Origin: Beroe forskalii
Taxonomy: Eukaryota; Ctenophora; Nuda; Beroida; Beroidae
DNA length: 64,000 nucleotides
Direction of reading: 5' to 3'
Assembly: GCA_011033025.1 (NCBI GenBank)
Contig: WFMF01000031.1
Coordinates: 496,001 to 560,000 of the forward strand
The notes beneath the pieces were generated by a model. It was not told the origin of the DNA. It saw nothing but the letters and a program-made list of their open reading frames with translations, and ran no database searches. Each line of letters begins with the position of its first letter. Position 1 is the stretch's first letter. The translations under genes were made by a program, and so were the position numbers. Shown here piece after piece: positions 32,440 through 43,399 of the stretch.

Positions 32440-35400
32440 GTACATAAGAGTATAAGGTATTAGTTAATCACATTCTTTACTTCTAATTGCCCATATTTTG
32501 AGGACGGTTAGTATTGTCATTTTGATGATTGATCAATGTATACTTTCGCAACTATTACTATAGCCCTCAATATGTCGGTTCTATGGGTATGTATATTTTC
32601 TCAATTTTGTCTCATACAAATAACAATCATTTCCTTCCAGGTGGGCAGGAAAATATGTCGCAAATTTGAAACCCAGATGTGTAACTCCTAAAGAAGAACT
32701 GGATGACTTGAAATTCATGGCAACACAAACCAGAGATATATTGATAAAACATAGTGAGTAGGACATCGGCAACTTGATAACTTGACAAATAATGACATTA
32801 TAAAATTTGTAGTCTATTTTGAATAAGGTCGCAGTTAAACGAGAAGAACTGATAATATGAATTGATATAAGAATACCCACACTGATAAAGTAATAAATCA
32901 TTTGTATCGATTGGGCTCATTGTGAAGTCGAAATGATCTCACTCTGTGACATATCATCATGTTTTTGTTCATGTAGCCACCTTCCAGTTTATGCTCTGCT
33001 GTTTTTTTAATCTATATGTACTTTAGAGGCGTAAGACGAACACGCAGACAATATAGAGCGGCTCTATATTGTCTGCGTGTTCGTCTGCGCGAGCAGGGCT
33101 CTATATAATATTTAAATGTCGACAGCGCAGCTGGAGACATTTAAATGATTTAGAGTGCGAGGCGAAGCGAAGCTGAGCTGAGTGCTCTAAATCATATTTC
33201 TGCGGTGAGTTTGAGCCTCTAAAGTACTATAGTAGTCGAACGGTGTATACAAGACACACCCTGTACACAACAAGCAAACATTACCTTATATGGTAATAAG
33301 CAAATTGCTTGTTTACACATAACAAAAAAGCGCATTACTCAGCCGTTTTATGAGCAATTTTGATTAAATTTTCAGGATATTACGGGCAACATATGACAAA
33401 TACAATCCTGGAGTAGCTAACATTTTTGACCTTCAGAAGTTGAGATATGGCAAATTAACCGGTTTTATGTTTTCAAGTCATCGTTTAAGAACTGGCTTTT
33501 CGGTCATAACTCCGCTTCTTGAGCTCAAAAATGAATCTAAACTTCACTGAGATGTTGCTTTTATGGAGCTCTAAATATCCTGAAAGTTTCATCAAGTTTG
33601 CTCAAAAAACCTCGGAGATATGCACATTTTTGTAACGCAAAAGTAAAGGTTGCATAGATTTGTATTTAAATTGGTATTGGATTACAGTTTGTCATAACAA
33701 ACACATGATATAAAACGCGTGTGGTAACACGACTCTATGCAAATAGCATTACCCTTTAAATCGCTCTAAACCTGTCGTGAGACTATTATATGTACTTTAG
33801 AGGCGTAAGACGAACACGCAGACAATATAGAGCCCTGCGAGAGCAGGGCTCTATATAATATTTAAATGTCGACAGCGCAGCTGGAGACATTTAAATGATT
33901 TAGAGTGCGAGGCGAAGCGAAGCTGAGCCGAGTGCTCTAAATCATATTTCTGCGGTGAGTTTGAGCCTCTAAAGTACTATAGTAGTCGAACGGTGTACAC
34001 AAGACACACCCTATACACAACAAGCACACATTACCTTATATGGTAATAAGCAAATTGCTTGTTTACACATAACAAAAAAGCGCAGAACTCAGCCGTTTTT
34101 TGAGCAATTTTGATCAAATTTTCAGGATATTACGGGCAACATATGACAAATACAATCCTGGAGTAGCTAACATTTTTGACCTTCAGAAGTTGAGATATAG
34201 CAAATTAACCGGTTTTATGTTTTCAAGTCATCGTTTAAGAACTGGCTTTTCGGTCATAACTCCGCTTCTGGAGTTCAAAATGAATCTAAACTTCACTGAG
34301 ATGTTGCTCTCATCGAGCTCTATATATCAAAAAGCTCAGTCGTTAGATTTCTTTGTTAAAAGCGTTTTCTCGACTGATTTCGGTAATTAAGACCATCAAA
34401 ACAAATGGGCCTTGTTGCCAACGAAATTTTTGTTGGCAACAGGCCCAAATCGGCCACGCCCTTTTTTCTGTTATACGCTTGGCTGATTTTCTGTATCTCG
34501 GCCCAGGAAGGTCGTAGAGACTTCGTTTTGGGTGCAAAAGAATCGCAAAGGCCATGTTTCTATACAATTCTTCCTGAACATATGCCCTTAAATGCTCAGG
34601 AACAAAGTTATTGGCGAAAAACTAATTTTTTGGTCATTCGCAAGACATGGCGGATGTAATTTTTTATCTCGGCCCAGGAAGGTCGTAGAGACTTCGTTTT
34701 GGGCGCAAAAGAATGGCAAAGGTCATGTTTCTATACAATTCTTTCTGGATATATGCCCCATAGTGCTCAGGAACAAAGTTATGGGCCGAGAACCACTTGT
34801 TCAGTGAAGCGCAATATACAGTTCAGAGGCAATTTTTGTATCTCGGCCCAGGAAGGTCGTAGAGACTTCGTTTTGGGCGCAAAAGAATTGCAAAAGCCAT
34901 GTTTTTATACAATTCTTCCTGAATATATGCCCTTAAATGCTCAGGAACAAAGTAATTGGCGAAAAACTAACTTTTTGGTCATTCGCAAGACATAACGGAT
35001 GTAATTTTTGTATCTCGGCCCAGGAAGGTCGTAGAGACTTCGTTTTGGGAGCAAAAGAATCGCAAAGGTCATGTTTCTATACAATTCTTTCTGGATATAT
35101 GCCCCATAGTGCTCAGGAACAAAGTTATGGGCCATAAATTGATTTTCAGTCATTTGCCAGACATGGCAAAGGCAGTTCTAGTATCTCAGCCCAGGAAGTT
35201 CGTAGAGTCTTCGTTTTGGACGCAAAGGAGCAGTAATGGCTATGTTTTTATAGGACTTGTTATTAATAAACATATTATGGCATACAATACACCGGAAAAG
35301 AGCTATGGCAATACACTGATTTTCGGTCTTTCACAAGACATGGCGGATGCAATTCGTGTATTTCGGTATCATAACTCGGCCCAGATAGTTTGTAGATACT

Positions 35401-38400
35401 TCGTTTTGGACGCAAAAGAATAGAAAAATAGCTTAGTCTTACTAAAACGGCCAGGGTTGGTTTAATCGACCAGGCCGGTGGCAGCCATGCTGAGCATGGA
35501 GACTATCCCTAGTACACTAGGCGAAGGGTGTGAACTCCCGGGTGGTTTTTAGGCCACCCGAGTGCCGGGGATATTCTGAGCTGAGAGCAGCCAGTCTGTC
35601 CAGGACCTCTCTGAACCGGCAAGCTGCCAACGCCCATGGCATCAATCAGACTGTAAAGCAAGACGAGGCATGCTCGCAGATTAAGTCAGAGATCTGCTGA
35701 CAGTGGCTATGTACCACCTCCCTTCGTCTAGATGAGTCACTGGGAGGTCTGACCCAGCCAGACTGTGTTAATAATATTCCCATTGATTGGGATTAAACTA
35801 GGCTCAATGGGCAAAGCCCAGTTCCAGGGTGCAGCCTGGAACAGAAGGAAGGAACAAGAAAAGTAATGGCCATTTTCATTATATGCAACATGCCCTAAAT
35901 TACATGCTCTAAATTTACATGTGTCAAGGTTCCTGTGCCAAGAGTTCACTGTGAGGTAGTACAGTTGCAAGTTGGTTAAGGCGTAGATCAATAGTTCAAT
36001 TGAAAGACCATTGCTGGTTTGATAACGGGCCTGCCTACCGTACTAAGGGCGAGGGATTCATCTCGAGTCTATGCAGCCTGGCAGTTCACTCAGCCGAGCG
36101 AACACTAAACTGGGCAGGAGGAATAAATAAGAAGCTGCCCATTACAATTTATTTTAATCCATATATTCCTGTCATTGGCTGTTAAGTGTTACAGCTGTTT
36201 GAATGGACGTAAAATCTTCAAATAAAAATGAAATCAAAACTCTGCAAACTCGCTTTTCGTCCCATAACTCTGTACATGAGTATTCTAAAGCATATGGTTA
36301 TTGACAAGTCGCACATAAACACGACCATTACATGGAGAAAGTCTCAAACATCAAGGGTACCAGAGGCATCCCTGCAGCTGCAACCCACCAATGCCGTAAG
36401 TGGTTTCCGGTGACCAATAAGCTGGCAGTGCCCCTCTGGGGCATGGTTATTGGTTACCCCTACTTTACAATAGAATGCAATGACTGTAACCATAACAATA
36501 TCCCCCAGAATCACACTTAACCCGAACCCCTTACCCTAACCCTGACCTAGAGTACTAACTATAACCCCTTATCTATGGCCTAGAAGCCCTCTTAAGTTAA
36601 ACCCTGGCTCATATAACTTAATAACAATTACCGGCACCCTAACTACAGCCCAACCCTAATCCTCGCCCCCTAAGGTTTAGTAAGGGTCAGGTTGTGGGGT
36701 TTTGACTAGCATTAGAATTTAATTAAGGCGTGAGGACTCCTATTATGGGCGACAATCAGGGCTTGAGTTATGGTTATAGGTAGCCATAGGGCTGCGATTA
36801 TTGTAGGAATGTTGGGGTTCAGGGTTGGAGTTTGGGGTTTGGCTTACCGGCTTAGGTTTACGGTAAGGTGGTAGGGTTATGGTTAAAGTTAAATAAGAGG
36901 TAAGTGGTGACTGGTGAGGGAATGAGGGATTGAAGGTTGCGATTTTGTAATTGTTGCAGTAAGGGCTTTAGGCCTTAAGGGCATGTATTAGGTCACGAGA
37001 TAGGGTCAGACCTAAAATTAAAGTTAGAGTTCCTGGGCTGAGATACAAGAACTGCCTTTGCCATGTCTTGCAAATGACCAAAACAGTTTTTGCCCATAAC
37101 TCCGTTCCTGAGCATCTTAGGGCATTTGTCTATTCGACAACTAACAAGTCGTATATAAACATGGTCATTGCGATTCACTTGCACCAAAAACGAAGCCTCT
37201 ACCAGTCTACCACCTTCCTGGGCCGAGGTACAAAAATTGCGTCTGCTATGTCTGGCAAATGACTGAAAATCAATTTATGGCCCATAACTTTGTTCCTGAG
37301 CACTATGGGGCATATATCCAGAAAGAATTGTATAGAAACATGACCTTTGCGATTCTTTTGCTTCCAAAACGAAGTCTCTACGACCTTCCTGGGCCGAGAT
37401 ACAAAAATTACATCCGTTATGTCTTGCGAATGACCAAAAAGTTAGTTTTTCGCCAATTACTTTGTTCCTGAGCATTTAAGGGCATATATTCAGGAAGAAT
37501 TGTATAAAAACATGGCCTTTGCGATTCTTTTGCGCCCAAAACGAAGTCTCTACGACCTTCCTGGGCCGAGATACAAAAATTGCCTCTGAACTGTATATTG
37601 CGCTTCACTGAACAAGTGGTTCTCGGCCCATAACTTTGTTCCTGAGCACTATGGGGCATATATCCAGAAAGAATTGTATAGAAACATGACCTTTGCCATT
37701 CTTTTGCGCCCAAAACGAAGTCTCTACGACCTTCCTGGGCCGAGATACAAAAATTACATCCGCCATGTCTTGCGAATGACTAAAAATTAGTTTTTCGCCA
37801 ATAACTTTGTTCCTGAGCATTTAAGGGCATATGTTCAGGAAGAATTGTATAGAAACATGGCCTTTGCGATTCTTTTGCGCCCAAAACGAAGTCTCTACGA
37901 CCTTCCTGGGCCGAGATACAGAAAATCAGCCAAGCGTATAACAGAAAAAAAGGGCGTGGCCGATTTGGGCCTGTTGCCAGCAAAAATTTCGTTGGCAACA
38001 AGGCCCATTTTGTTTTTGATGGTCTTAATTACCGAAATCAGTCGAGAAAACGCTTTTAACAAAGAAATCTAACGGATGGAGGTTTTAATCCATACTTTTC
38101 TTCGCCCGAGACTTCGCTGCAATGGGCAGCTCCTCATTTAACCCTCCCGCACAGTTTCCTGTACGCTCGGCTGAGTGAACCGTATGGCTGCTTAGGTGAG
38201 AGTTCTCACCCTTAGCTCGGTAGGCACGGCCGGGAATCGAACCACCAACCTCTCGATTAGAAGCACGACGCCCTAAACCACTGCGCTACCTGGCCATTAA
38301 AACCCGCCCATATTTGATGTCATATGACCCTCGCCCACGGGTGTGACTCATCATTCATCAATATAATCAAAGTGAATTTTTCAGACATAACATATTCCCT

Positions 38401-39342
38401 TGGCTATGGCTCCATATGGGGTGCAATGAGGGTCAATGATATCCTGCCCTGGGATGACGACATCGATTTGTGTAAGTAGAATTAAGTAACAACATTTCAG
38501 CATTTTAAATTTCTATAATTTTTCTGACATATTTTAAATAAGTATTAATTTCATTAATCATTAGTATTAATTTCATCATCAATTAATCAGCGTATGTACT
38601 ATGTAGGTTCTATGTAATGTCTCATTTTTCGTGTCATGTTTTCGGCTCAGTTAGAATGAAAATCCATTATCCATCGAAAACCTACCTTTTCCTAGACACA
38701 AGAACAGAAATTGTAAATTTTCTGATACACTACATGACCAATCACAAATGGCTATACACAACACTTGATAAGCCCTTTGCATCGTAAGCCCCTTTGCATC
38801 ATAACATTATACATCGGTTTAAAGCGATATAAGGATATAACAACATCATAACATTTACTTTCCATTCCAGGGGGTGTGTTAGACCGTAATGCAGATAAGA
38901 TGACTATACTAAACAGTATTGTTGCCGATATGAAAGCTATTGGCATGGATGTCCATTTCAGGAAATGGCAGGGCATCATCCAAGCTTATTCACATTACTG
39001 GCCACATAATAAGGTATTTCATTTTCACCGGTCAGTGGATTTGGTTGGTTTAAAAACCAACCAATTTGGTTAGTTTGGTTGGATTTGGTTTGGTTTGTTT
39101 GTTATGCAAAATGATCAAATAAATTGCTTTATGATCTGAATCAGCGGTCAGAGGACTTAAGCAGTAACTTGTTGCCCCTCACAGGTGGATATAATGTTCT
39201 GGTGTGACTACTATGGCACAGGTACGATGCATCGCTGTCCCTCTATCGAGTCGTGGTTCTTCTTTGTCCACCATCGACTCACTTTCATCTTCCCAGCCAG
39301 ATTCCTTAAAGCGCCCCTGCCCACTTTAACCTTCATGAATGA
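32294..39342 (+). CDS. LicD/fukutin-related phosphotransferase-like gene (partial, five exons recognised)
   Basis: Exons 32294-32439, 32641-32753, 38385-38471, 38871-39013 and 39185-39342 join in phase (2, 1, 1, 0) across GT-AG introns and give about 215 aa. The N terminus is a type II signal anchor (WKLFLIFLFLFSMYSWM). The core is the LicD nucleotidyltransferase motif SLGYGSIWGAMRVNDILPWD followed by DDIDL, whose aspartates bind metal and nucleotide. Then come HFRKWQGIIQAYSHYW, VDIMFWCDYYGTG and FPARFLKAPLPTLTF. Family members such as FKRP and fukutin transfer ribitol-phosphate to glycans in the Golgi; the acceptor here is unknown. The last exon ends in phase 2 at a strong GTAAGT donor, so a C-terminal exon is required but was not found in the window. 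Confidence 0.88.
32641..32753 (+). CDS. LicD/FKRP-like exon 2: luminal stem
   Basis: The acceptor TTTCCTTCCAG and donor CATA|GTGAGTA are both strong. It encodes WAGKYVANLKPRCVTPKEEL and LDDLKFMATQTRDILIKH, the helix that precedes the LicD core. It is followed by a 5.6-kb intron packed with mobile DNA. Confidence 0.85.
33013..33786 (+). repeat. Dispersed repeat X, tandem unit 1 (774 bp)
   Basis: It begins TATATGTACTTTAGAGGCGT. It contains a GACGAACACGCAGACAATAT hairpin whose two arms directly abut (about 33033-33090), an inverted pair TACTTTAGAGGC/GCCTCTAAAGTA, and the block ATGTGCATATCTCCGAGG in reverse. It lies in intron 2 of the LicD-like gene. Confidence 0.88.
33787..34328 (+). repeat. 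Dispersed repeat X, tandem unit 2, truncated
   Basis: The second unit is near-identical to the first but lacks the full hairpin. It is cut after GAGCTCTATATATC, where the Foldback-like element begins. The corresponding sequence in unit 1 continues AATATCCTGAAAGTTTCATC. Confidence 0.88.
34490..35420 (+). repeat. Six tandem units of about 172 bp, left arm of copy A
   Basis: Each unit has TCTCGGCCCAGGAAGGTCGT, AGAGACTTCGTTTTGGG, GTTTCTATACAATTCTT and GCTCAGGAACAAAGTTATGG. Starts fall near 34496, 34670, 34842, 35013, 35184 and 35371, with divergence rising inward. The recurrent open frames (SAQEGRRDFVLGAKE type) reflect the repeat. Confidence 0.92.
35950..36172 (+). repeat. Degraded tRNA-derived SINE in the centre of copy A
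   Basis: GTTGGTTAAGGCG resembles an A box and TGGTTTGATAACGG a B box. The body shares CAGTTCACTCAGCCGAGCGA, AGCTGCCCATT and TTTTAATCCATA with the better-preserved SINE at 38086-38295, so it is an older member of that family. Confidence 0.65.
36500..36930. repeat. Degenerate telomere-like CCCTAA/TTAGGG words in copy A
   Basis: There are clusters of CTTACCCTAACCCTGACC and CCAACCCTAATCC on one side and GGGTTTTG / GGTTAGGG-like words on the other. They are too irregular to be a true interstitial telomere tract. The same block recurs in copy B at about 47640-48000. Confidence 0.55.
37020..37935 (-). repeat. Six tandem units of about 172 bp, right arm of copy A
   Basis: Mirror image of the left-arm array. 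The outermost units match their left-arm counterparts almost base for base. The innermost unit has CTGGTAGAC and ACTTGCACC variants not seen on the left. Confidence 0.92.
38086..38295 (-). repeat. tRNA-Arg(TCT)-like SINE
   Basis: The minus-strand head (38295-38223) reads GGCCAGGTAGCGCAGTGG, GTGCTTCTAATCGAGAGG and GGTGGTTCGATTCCCGGCC: an A box, a TCT anticodon-loop-like segment and a canonical B box. Acceptor-stem ends are partly complementary (GGCCAGG/CCGTGCC). A tRNA-unrelated body follows with CAGCCGAGCG and AGCTGCCCATTGCAGCGAAG. It is not a functional tRNA gene because stem pairing is poor. Confidence 0.85.
38385..38471 (+). CDS. LicD/FKRP-like exon 3: catalytic core
   Basis: The acceptor is AATTTTTCAG. 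It encodes NITYSLGYGSIWGAMRVN and DILPWDDDIDL, the signature G-x-WGA-R...PWDDDID of LicD-type transferases. All acidic residues of the motif are present. The donor is TTGT|GTAAGTAG. Confidence 0.93.
38871..39013 (+). CDS. LicD/FKRP-like exon 4
   Basis: The acceptor is TTTCCATTCCAG. It encodes WGVLDRNADKMTILNSIVAD followed by MKAIGMDVHFRKWQG. It ends in phase 0 at AATAAG|GTATTT. Confidence 0.88.
39185..39342 (+). CDS. LicD/FKRP-like exon 5
   Basis: The acceptor is TTGCCCCTCACAG. It encodes VDIMFWCDYYGTGTMHRC, then SIESWFFFVHHRLTFIFPA and RFLKAPLPTLTFMN. The VDIM-x-W motif matches the second conserved LicD block. It ends in phase 2 at GA|GTAAGTTA. Confidence 0.88.
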
Positions 39343-40170
39343 GTAAGTTATCAAGGAACAGAGTTCATATCATCCTCGCATAGCTAAATTTAATAGTATG
39401 CAATGCAAGGTCTGTATTCTATAGACGTTAATCAATCAGGTATCAAAGTAGCTCACGTTGAAATATTTCAATTTTCTACGGGTTCTATTTGGACCTATTT
39501 AGTGCGTTCTCACATTTCCATGCTTACACGAGTTTACAACACTTCTACAACGCGAAGAATTTACTATGAATATTGAATATAATGCCACACCATGCACTGT
39601 GACTTTTGTGTGCGTATAAGCTGCATACTTGGGTCATTTCCACTGAATTTTCAAGAGTGTGTGTGGTGTATACTGTATGACATAGCAGCAGGAAATATGT
39701 TTTATCATAGCAGAAAAAATGTACACGCTAAGTTATAGCTTCATAGAGACTTCATCAAACTCAAAGTAAGATTCAACTATTCAAGTAGAATTGCCTCCAG
39801 CCTCATATCGACATACGTTTTATGGGTTCTTTTTATTTTTCCTAAATTTGTTTAAATTTTTCTTTTTTTTCCAAATTTTTTTGGGTTTTTGCAATTGCTT
39901 CGGGGGCGCCCTTCGCGAAGGGGTAAAAAGTCGACAAGTTATCATTGAGTGATGAGACAATGTTTATGTCAATATGATTTCCGATTTGATGGTATTAAAT
40001 TTGATATTTGAATTTGATACGTTTAAAACATGGATAATAGATTTATCCGTTTTGCAGAAACATCGTTTCCTTTTTATAATTTTATGTTCCATAATTTTAC
40101 TAGCTCCCCAGCGGCACAGACAATAAGTATAACTATAATTATATTTGCAAAGCAAATATAGTGGAGACTC
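39343..40170. other. Intron or 3' flank of the LicD-like gene
   Basis: No acceptor plus C-terminal coding block could be recognised. A CGCCCTTCGCGAAGGG hairpin lies at about 39907-39922. Confidence 0.4.
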
Positions 40171-40171
40171 C

Positions 40172-40440
40172 AGTACGGTGGCCGAGCAGGCTCACTTTTT
40201 TTCACATAAAAAATTTTTCATAAAAAAAATTTTTATAAAAAATTTGCCAGAAAAATTTTTTATATAGAGCCACGATCCTCTTTGTCAACCCCGTGGCCGA
40301 GGAGGATCACTTTTTTTTACTATAAAAAATTTTCAAAGAAAAAAAAACACGAAAAAATTTTTTTAGGCTCACTTTTTTCATGTAAAAAAAAGCCTCTTAA
40401 ATCCATGCCCGTGGCCGAGGAGGCTCACTCAGGGCATCAC
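40172..40440 (+). repeat. GTGGCCGAGGAGGCTCAC tandem repeat with A/T-rich spacers
   Basis: There are three or four units of GTGGCCGAG(C/G)AGG(C/A)TCACTT followed by T-runs and AAAAAATTTT stretches. An inverted relative is at 53095-53245. Confidence 0.8.
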
Positions 40441-40709
40441 TTTTTTCAATAAAAACTCGCGTGCGCGCTGAAATCCCGCGCTGAAATGCTGCTAAGAGAA
40501 CAGTCGCGTGTTCCATGATATACAAAATTCATGCACATTTAATGAATAAGCGGATAAGATGGCGTCATTATGAGATTTCAATATGGTGCGTTGATGACGC
40601 ACAACAACCTATTTTAATATGGGGCATAGCAGAATCGACAAGCTGCCACACTTACGTACGAATTCGACTACGGACAAAGGTCACCATATTCGTATAATTC
40701 AAAGTTTTC

Positions 40710-41323
40710 ACGGTAAAAAGTGTCACAAGAGTTGTAATTTTGTCCAATGGATCCATTGGATCCATCATGTCCAATGAACATGTCCAATGGACGTCCATTG
40801 GACATCCAATGAACATCCATTGAATATGATGTCCATCAGAAAAATTGTCCAATGGTGTTCAATGGATCCATTTATGATGTTCAATGGACATGTTCAATGG
40901 ATCCAATGGATGTTCAATGGATCCATCTGAGTGGATCCAATGGACACAATCACCAAACATGGTTTGGTAGATGGACATCAGCAGTATTTTGTCCATTGGT
41001 TCATTGTCCATTGGATCAATGGATCCATTAATATCCATTGAACACCATTGGACATGTCCATTGGATCCATGGGATCCATTACACTATTTCCATTGGATCC
41101 AATGGATCCATTTGTCTATTGGACACCAAACATGTCCATTGAACATGTCCATTGAACATCGAAAATGGATCCATTGAACACCATTGGACAATTTACCGAT
41201 GGACATCATGTTCAATGGATGTCCATTGAATGTCAATGGACGTCCATTGAACATGTCCATTGGACATGATGGATCCAATGGATCAATTGGACAAAATTCA
41301 CAACTCTTGTGACACCTTTACCG
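40710..41323. mobile_element. TIR element with CATTGGAC word-repeat body
   Basis: The left end ACGGTAAAAAGTGTCACAAG and right end CTTGTGACACCTTTACCG are inverted, extending through AGTTGT and TTTTGTCCAATGGATC. TTTTC flanks both sides (40705-40709 and 41324-41328). The interior is wholly built of GTCCATTGGATCCATTGAAC-like palindromic words, the same word found at the inner edge of the TIR. No protein is encoded. Confidence 0.9.
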
Positions 41324-41329
41324 TTTTCA

Positions 41330-42840
41330 CATTTATTCGTCTTTATCAGAAACCAGAGCGGACCGGTACTGATGGCCCCATTTCATACCTAGCTATCCGG
41401 GTGTCCCGAAAGGCATAACAAAATTAAATCAATATTCGAGGGTATATGGCGACCGATACTTCAGTACTTCAGTTAAATATATGGCGACCGTTTGGAGTTC
41501 TTCATTCAATTCTTAAGATACGTGAGTCGTGACTCGTAAGTACAGACTTTACCCACCCTGTATTAATTTTCTCACTGGGGCATTTTTGAAGAACGTATTA
41601 CAATAACATTCTGTAATTTTTCCTTGACAAAACGAAGCTTTGTCAAGGTTTTTAATCTTATCGTGCCTTTAGGGTCCCTGATACAATTTTGAGATTTCTC
41701 CTTTTGGTTCCAGTTCTGGTATAGCTAATTTGAAATGAAGAAGTTCAGCAACAAATTTTAAGAGACAAAATAATACACTTCATATATTTAGTTCATTAAT
41801 TGTTCAATTATATTTCACAATCATTATAGATACAATGAGTATATCTTCAAAATTCTTATCACCACTCCCGTACAAATAACTCCTACTATGCAGTTAAAAG
41901 AAGAATATAACTGGCATTTTCACAGGCGTGCAAATTTAGGAATCATGTTACATGTAATATACGGTAAATGCACACTTGCGAGTGGGATCCATGCAATAAA
42001 TGCACGAGAGCTTGCTAGTGGGATTCATGCAATAAATGCGAGCTTGCAGTGCAATTACGATGGTTATTCTAATACCCATGTGAGCATTTACTGTATTATA
42101 ATACCCTGCCATATACGAAACAATGAAAGCAATAAAATAAATAAAAACAATTCACACGAATCAGTGTTTCATATGAATCATCGTTTCAAAAAGAATTATA
42201 TGCACATCATACATTATTTCTTTATATCATGATCGAAGAGGTTGAAAAAAGTTGACACTCCCTTCGCCATTCGTTAATTCATAAAAGTATATGTAGCATA
42301 AATGCCTAATCATAGCGCCATGGTATTATGTAGCAAATAAATACAGAGGCCAATGATCACAACATGTTCAAATGTAAATTTCTAAATTTACATGTAAATC
42401 ATAAGTTCCTAAGCGGGAGTATAGTGTAAAGTACATCGAGCAATGGGAATGGCGCCAATATGCATGTATATTCAATATCTATACCAATCTTAAAACCCTA
42501 ACTTAAAACTCAAGAAATAAACTCTGACACACGGCAGCGAAAGATATGAAACATAACGAAACAAAATCATAAAGTGGACCACAAGTCTGTGTTATCTTTA
42601 TTTTGATCCCGAGACTGGGGATACAGATTACATCCCTGCTTCCACCAGATATAGAGGTGATATTATATAATATTTTTAGAAATTTTTATCTTGCGTTAAT
42701 AATAACAAATATACTGTTAATGCAGAAATAAGGGATTCCCTTAAAATTGTGAAAAGGTCGAAAAAGTTGTGATATTGCTTTAAAATTTAAAGGGAATTGC
42801 TCGAAACCTTAGGGAAAAGGTCGCTTGAAGAGTCTGCAGT
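41330..42840. other. AT-rich spacer
   Basis: No supported gene. A small direct repeat GTGGGATCCATGCAATAAAT occurs twice near 41980-42040 with minor changes. Confidence 0.45.
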
Positions 42841-42844
42841 GGGT

Positions 42845-43395
42845 TTCTCTGATTTCTGAGGCTTTGGGAGGTCTGTTCAGGTGTGCGTTATGAGTGGAGA
42901 GGGTGTGCTTTGAGTTGACAGGGGTCTGTTATGAGTTGAGAGAGGTGTGTTATGAGTGGAGAGAGGTATAATGTGAGTGGCGGGGTGTGTTACGAGTGGA
43001 GGGGTGTGTTATGAGTTGAGAGGGGAGTGTTAGGCGGTTTCATCATTCCGCGTCGATCGAATGGAGTGATCAAATGAAAAACGCACACAATAAACTTTCT
43101 GACTTTCACGATGACGTATTGACGTCTGCGCAAAACAGCAAGCGCCTGCAATTGTTTGCGTTTTCATTTGATTGATTCATTCGATCGACGCGGAACGATT
43201 CAGGTGCCTGATGAGTGGAGAGGGGTGTGTTATGAGTGGAGAGGGGTGTGTTATGAGTGGAGAGGGGTGTGTTATGAGTGGAGAGGGGTGTGTTATGAGT
43301 TGAGTGGGGGGGTGTTATGAGTTGAGAGGGGTGCGTTATGAGTTGAGAAAGGTGTTGTATGAGTGGATAGAGGTATAATATGAGTGGAGAGGGGT
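42845..43395. repeat. GAGTGGAGAGGGGTGTGTTAT minisatellite
   Basis: Tandem copies of about 21 bp, GTGTTATGAGTGGAGAGGG, with TGAGTTGAG variants, interrupted by a MITE at 43028-43211 between GTGTT and ATGAGT of one unit. Confidence 0.92.
43028..43211. mobile_element. Small palindromic MITE inside the minisatellite
   Basis: TTCCGCGTCGATCGAATG near 43046 and CATTCGATCGACGCGGAA near 43178 are inverted, continuing inward as ATCAAATGAAAA/TTTTCATTTGAT. The outer ends are AGGC and GCCT. The loop is about 70 bases. No target duplication is obvious, so the exact ends are uncertain. Confidence 0.8.
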
Positions 43396-43399
43396 GGTT

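Larger units (their letters stand above)
34329..38085. mobile_element. Foldback-like element, copy A (3.76 kb)
   Basis: The left arm (to about 35420) and right arm (from about 37010) are inverted repeats. Each starts with GTTAGATTTCTTTGTTAAAA and AGCGTTTTCTCGACTGATTT, then TGTTGCCAACGAAATTTTTG, followed by six tandem units of about 172 bp. The centre (35421-37000) is single-copy within the element and holds a degraded tRNA-SINE and telomere-like words. No transposase is encoded. Long inverted arms built of tandem repeats are the hallmark of Foldback/Galileo-type elements. It is inserted in intron 2 of the LicD-like gene, at a repeat X unit on the left and a SINE tail on the right. Confidence 0.9.

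Noticed and set aside
34405-35423. Repeated frames with SAQEGRRDFVLGAKE peptides
   Set aside because: They come from the 172-bp tandem units; the same DNA is read in several frames and in inverted arms, without selection on any one frame.
38223-38295. Functional tRNA-Arg gene
   Set aside because: The boxes are good, but the anticodon and acceptor stems pair poorly and a SINE body follows.
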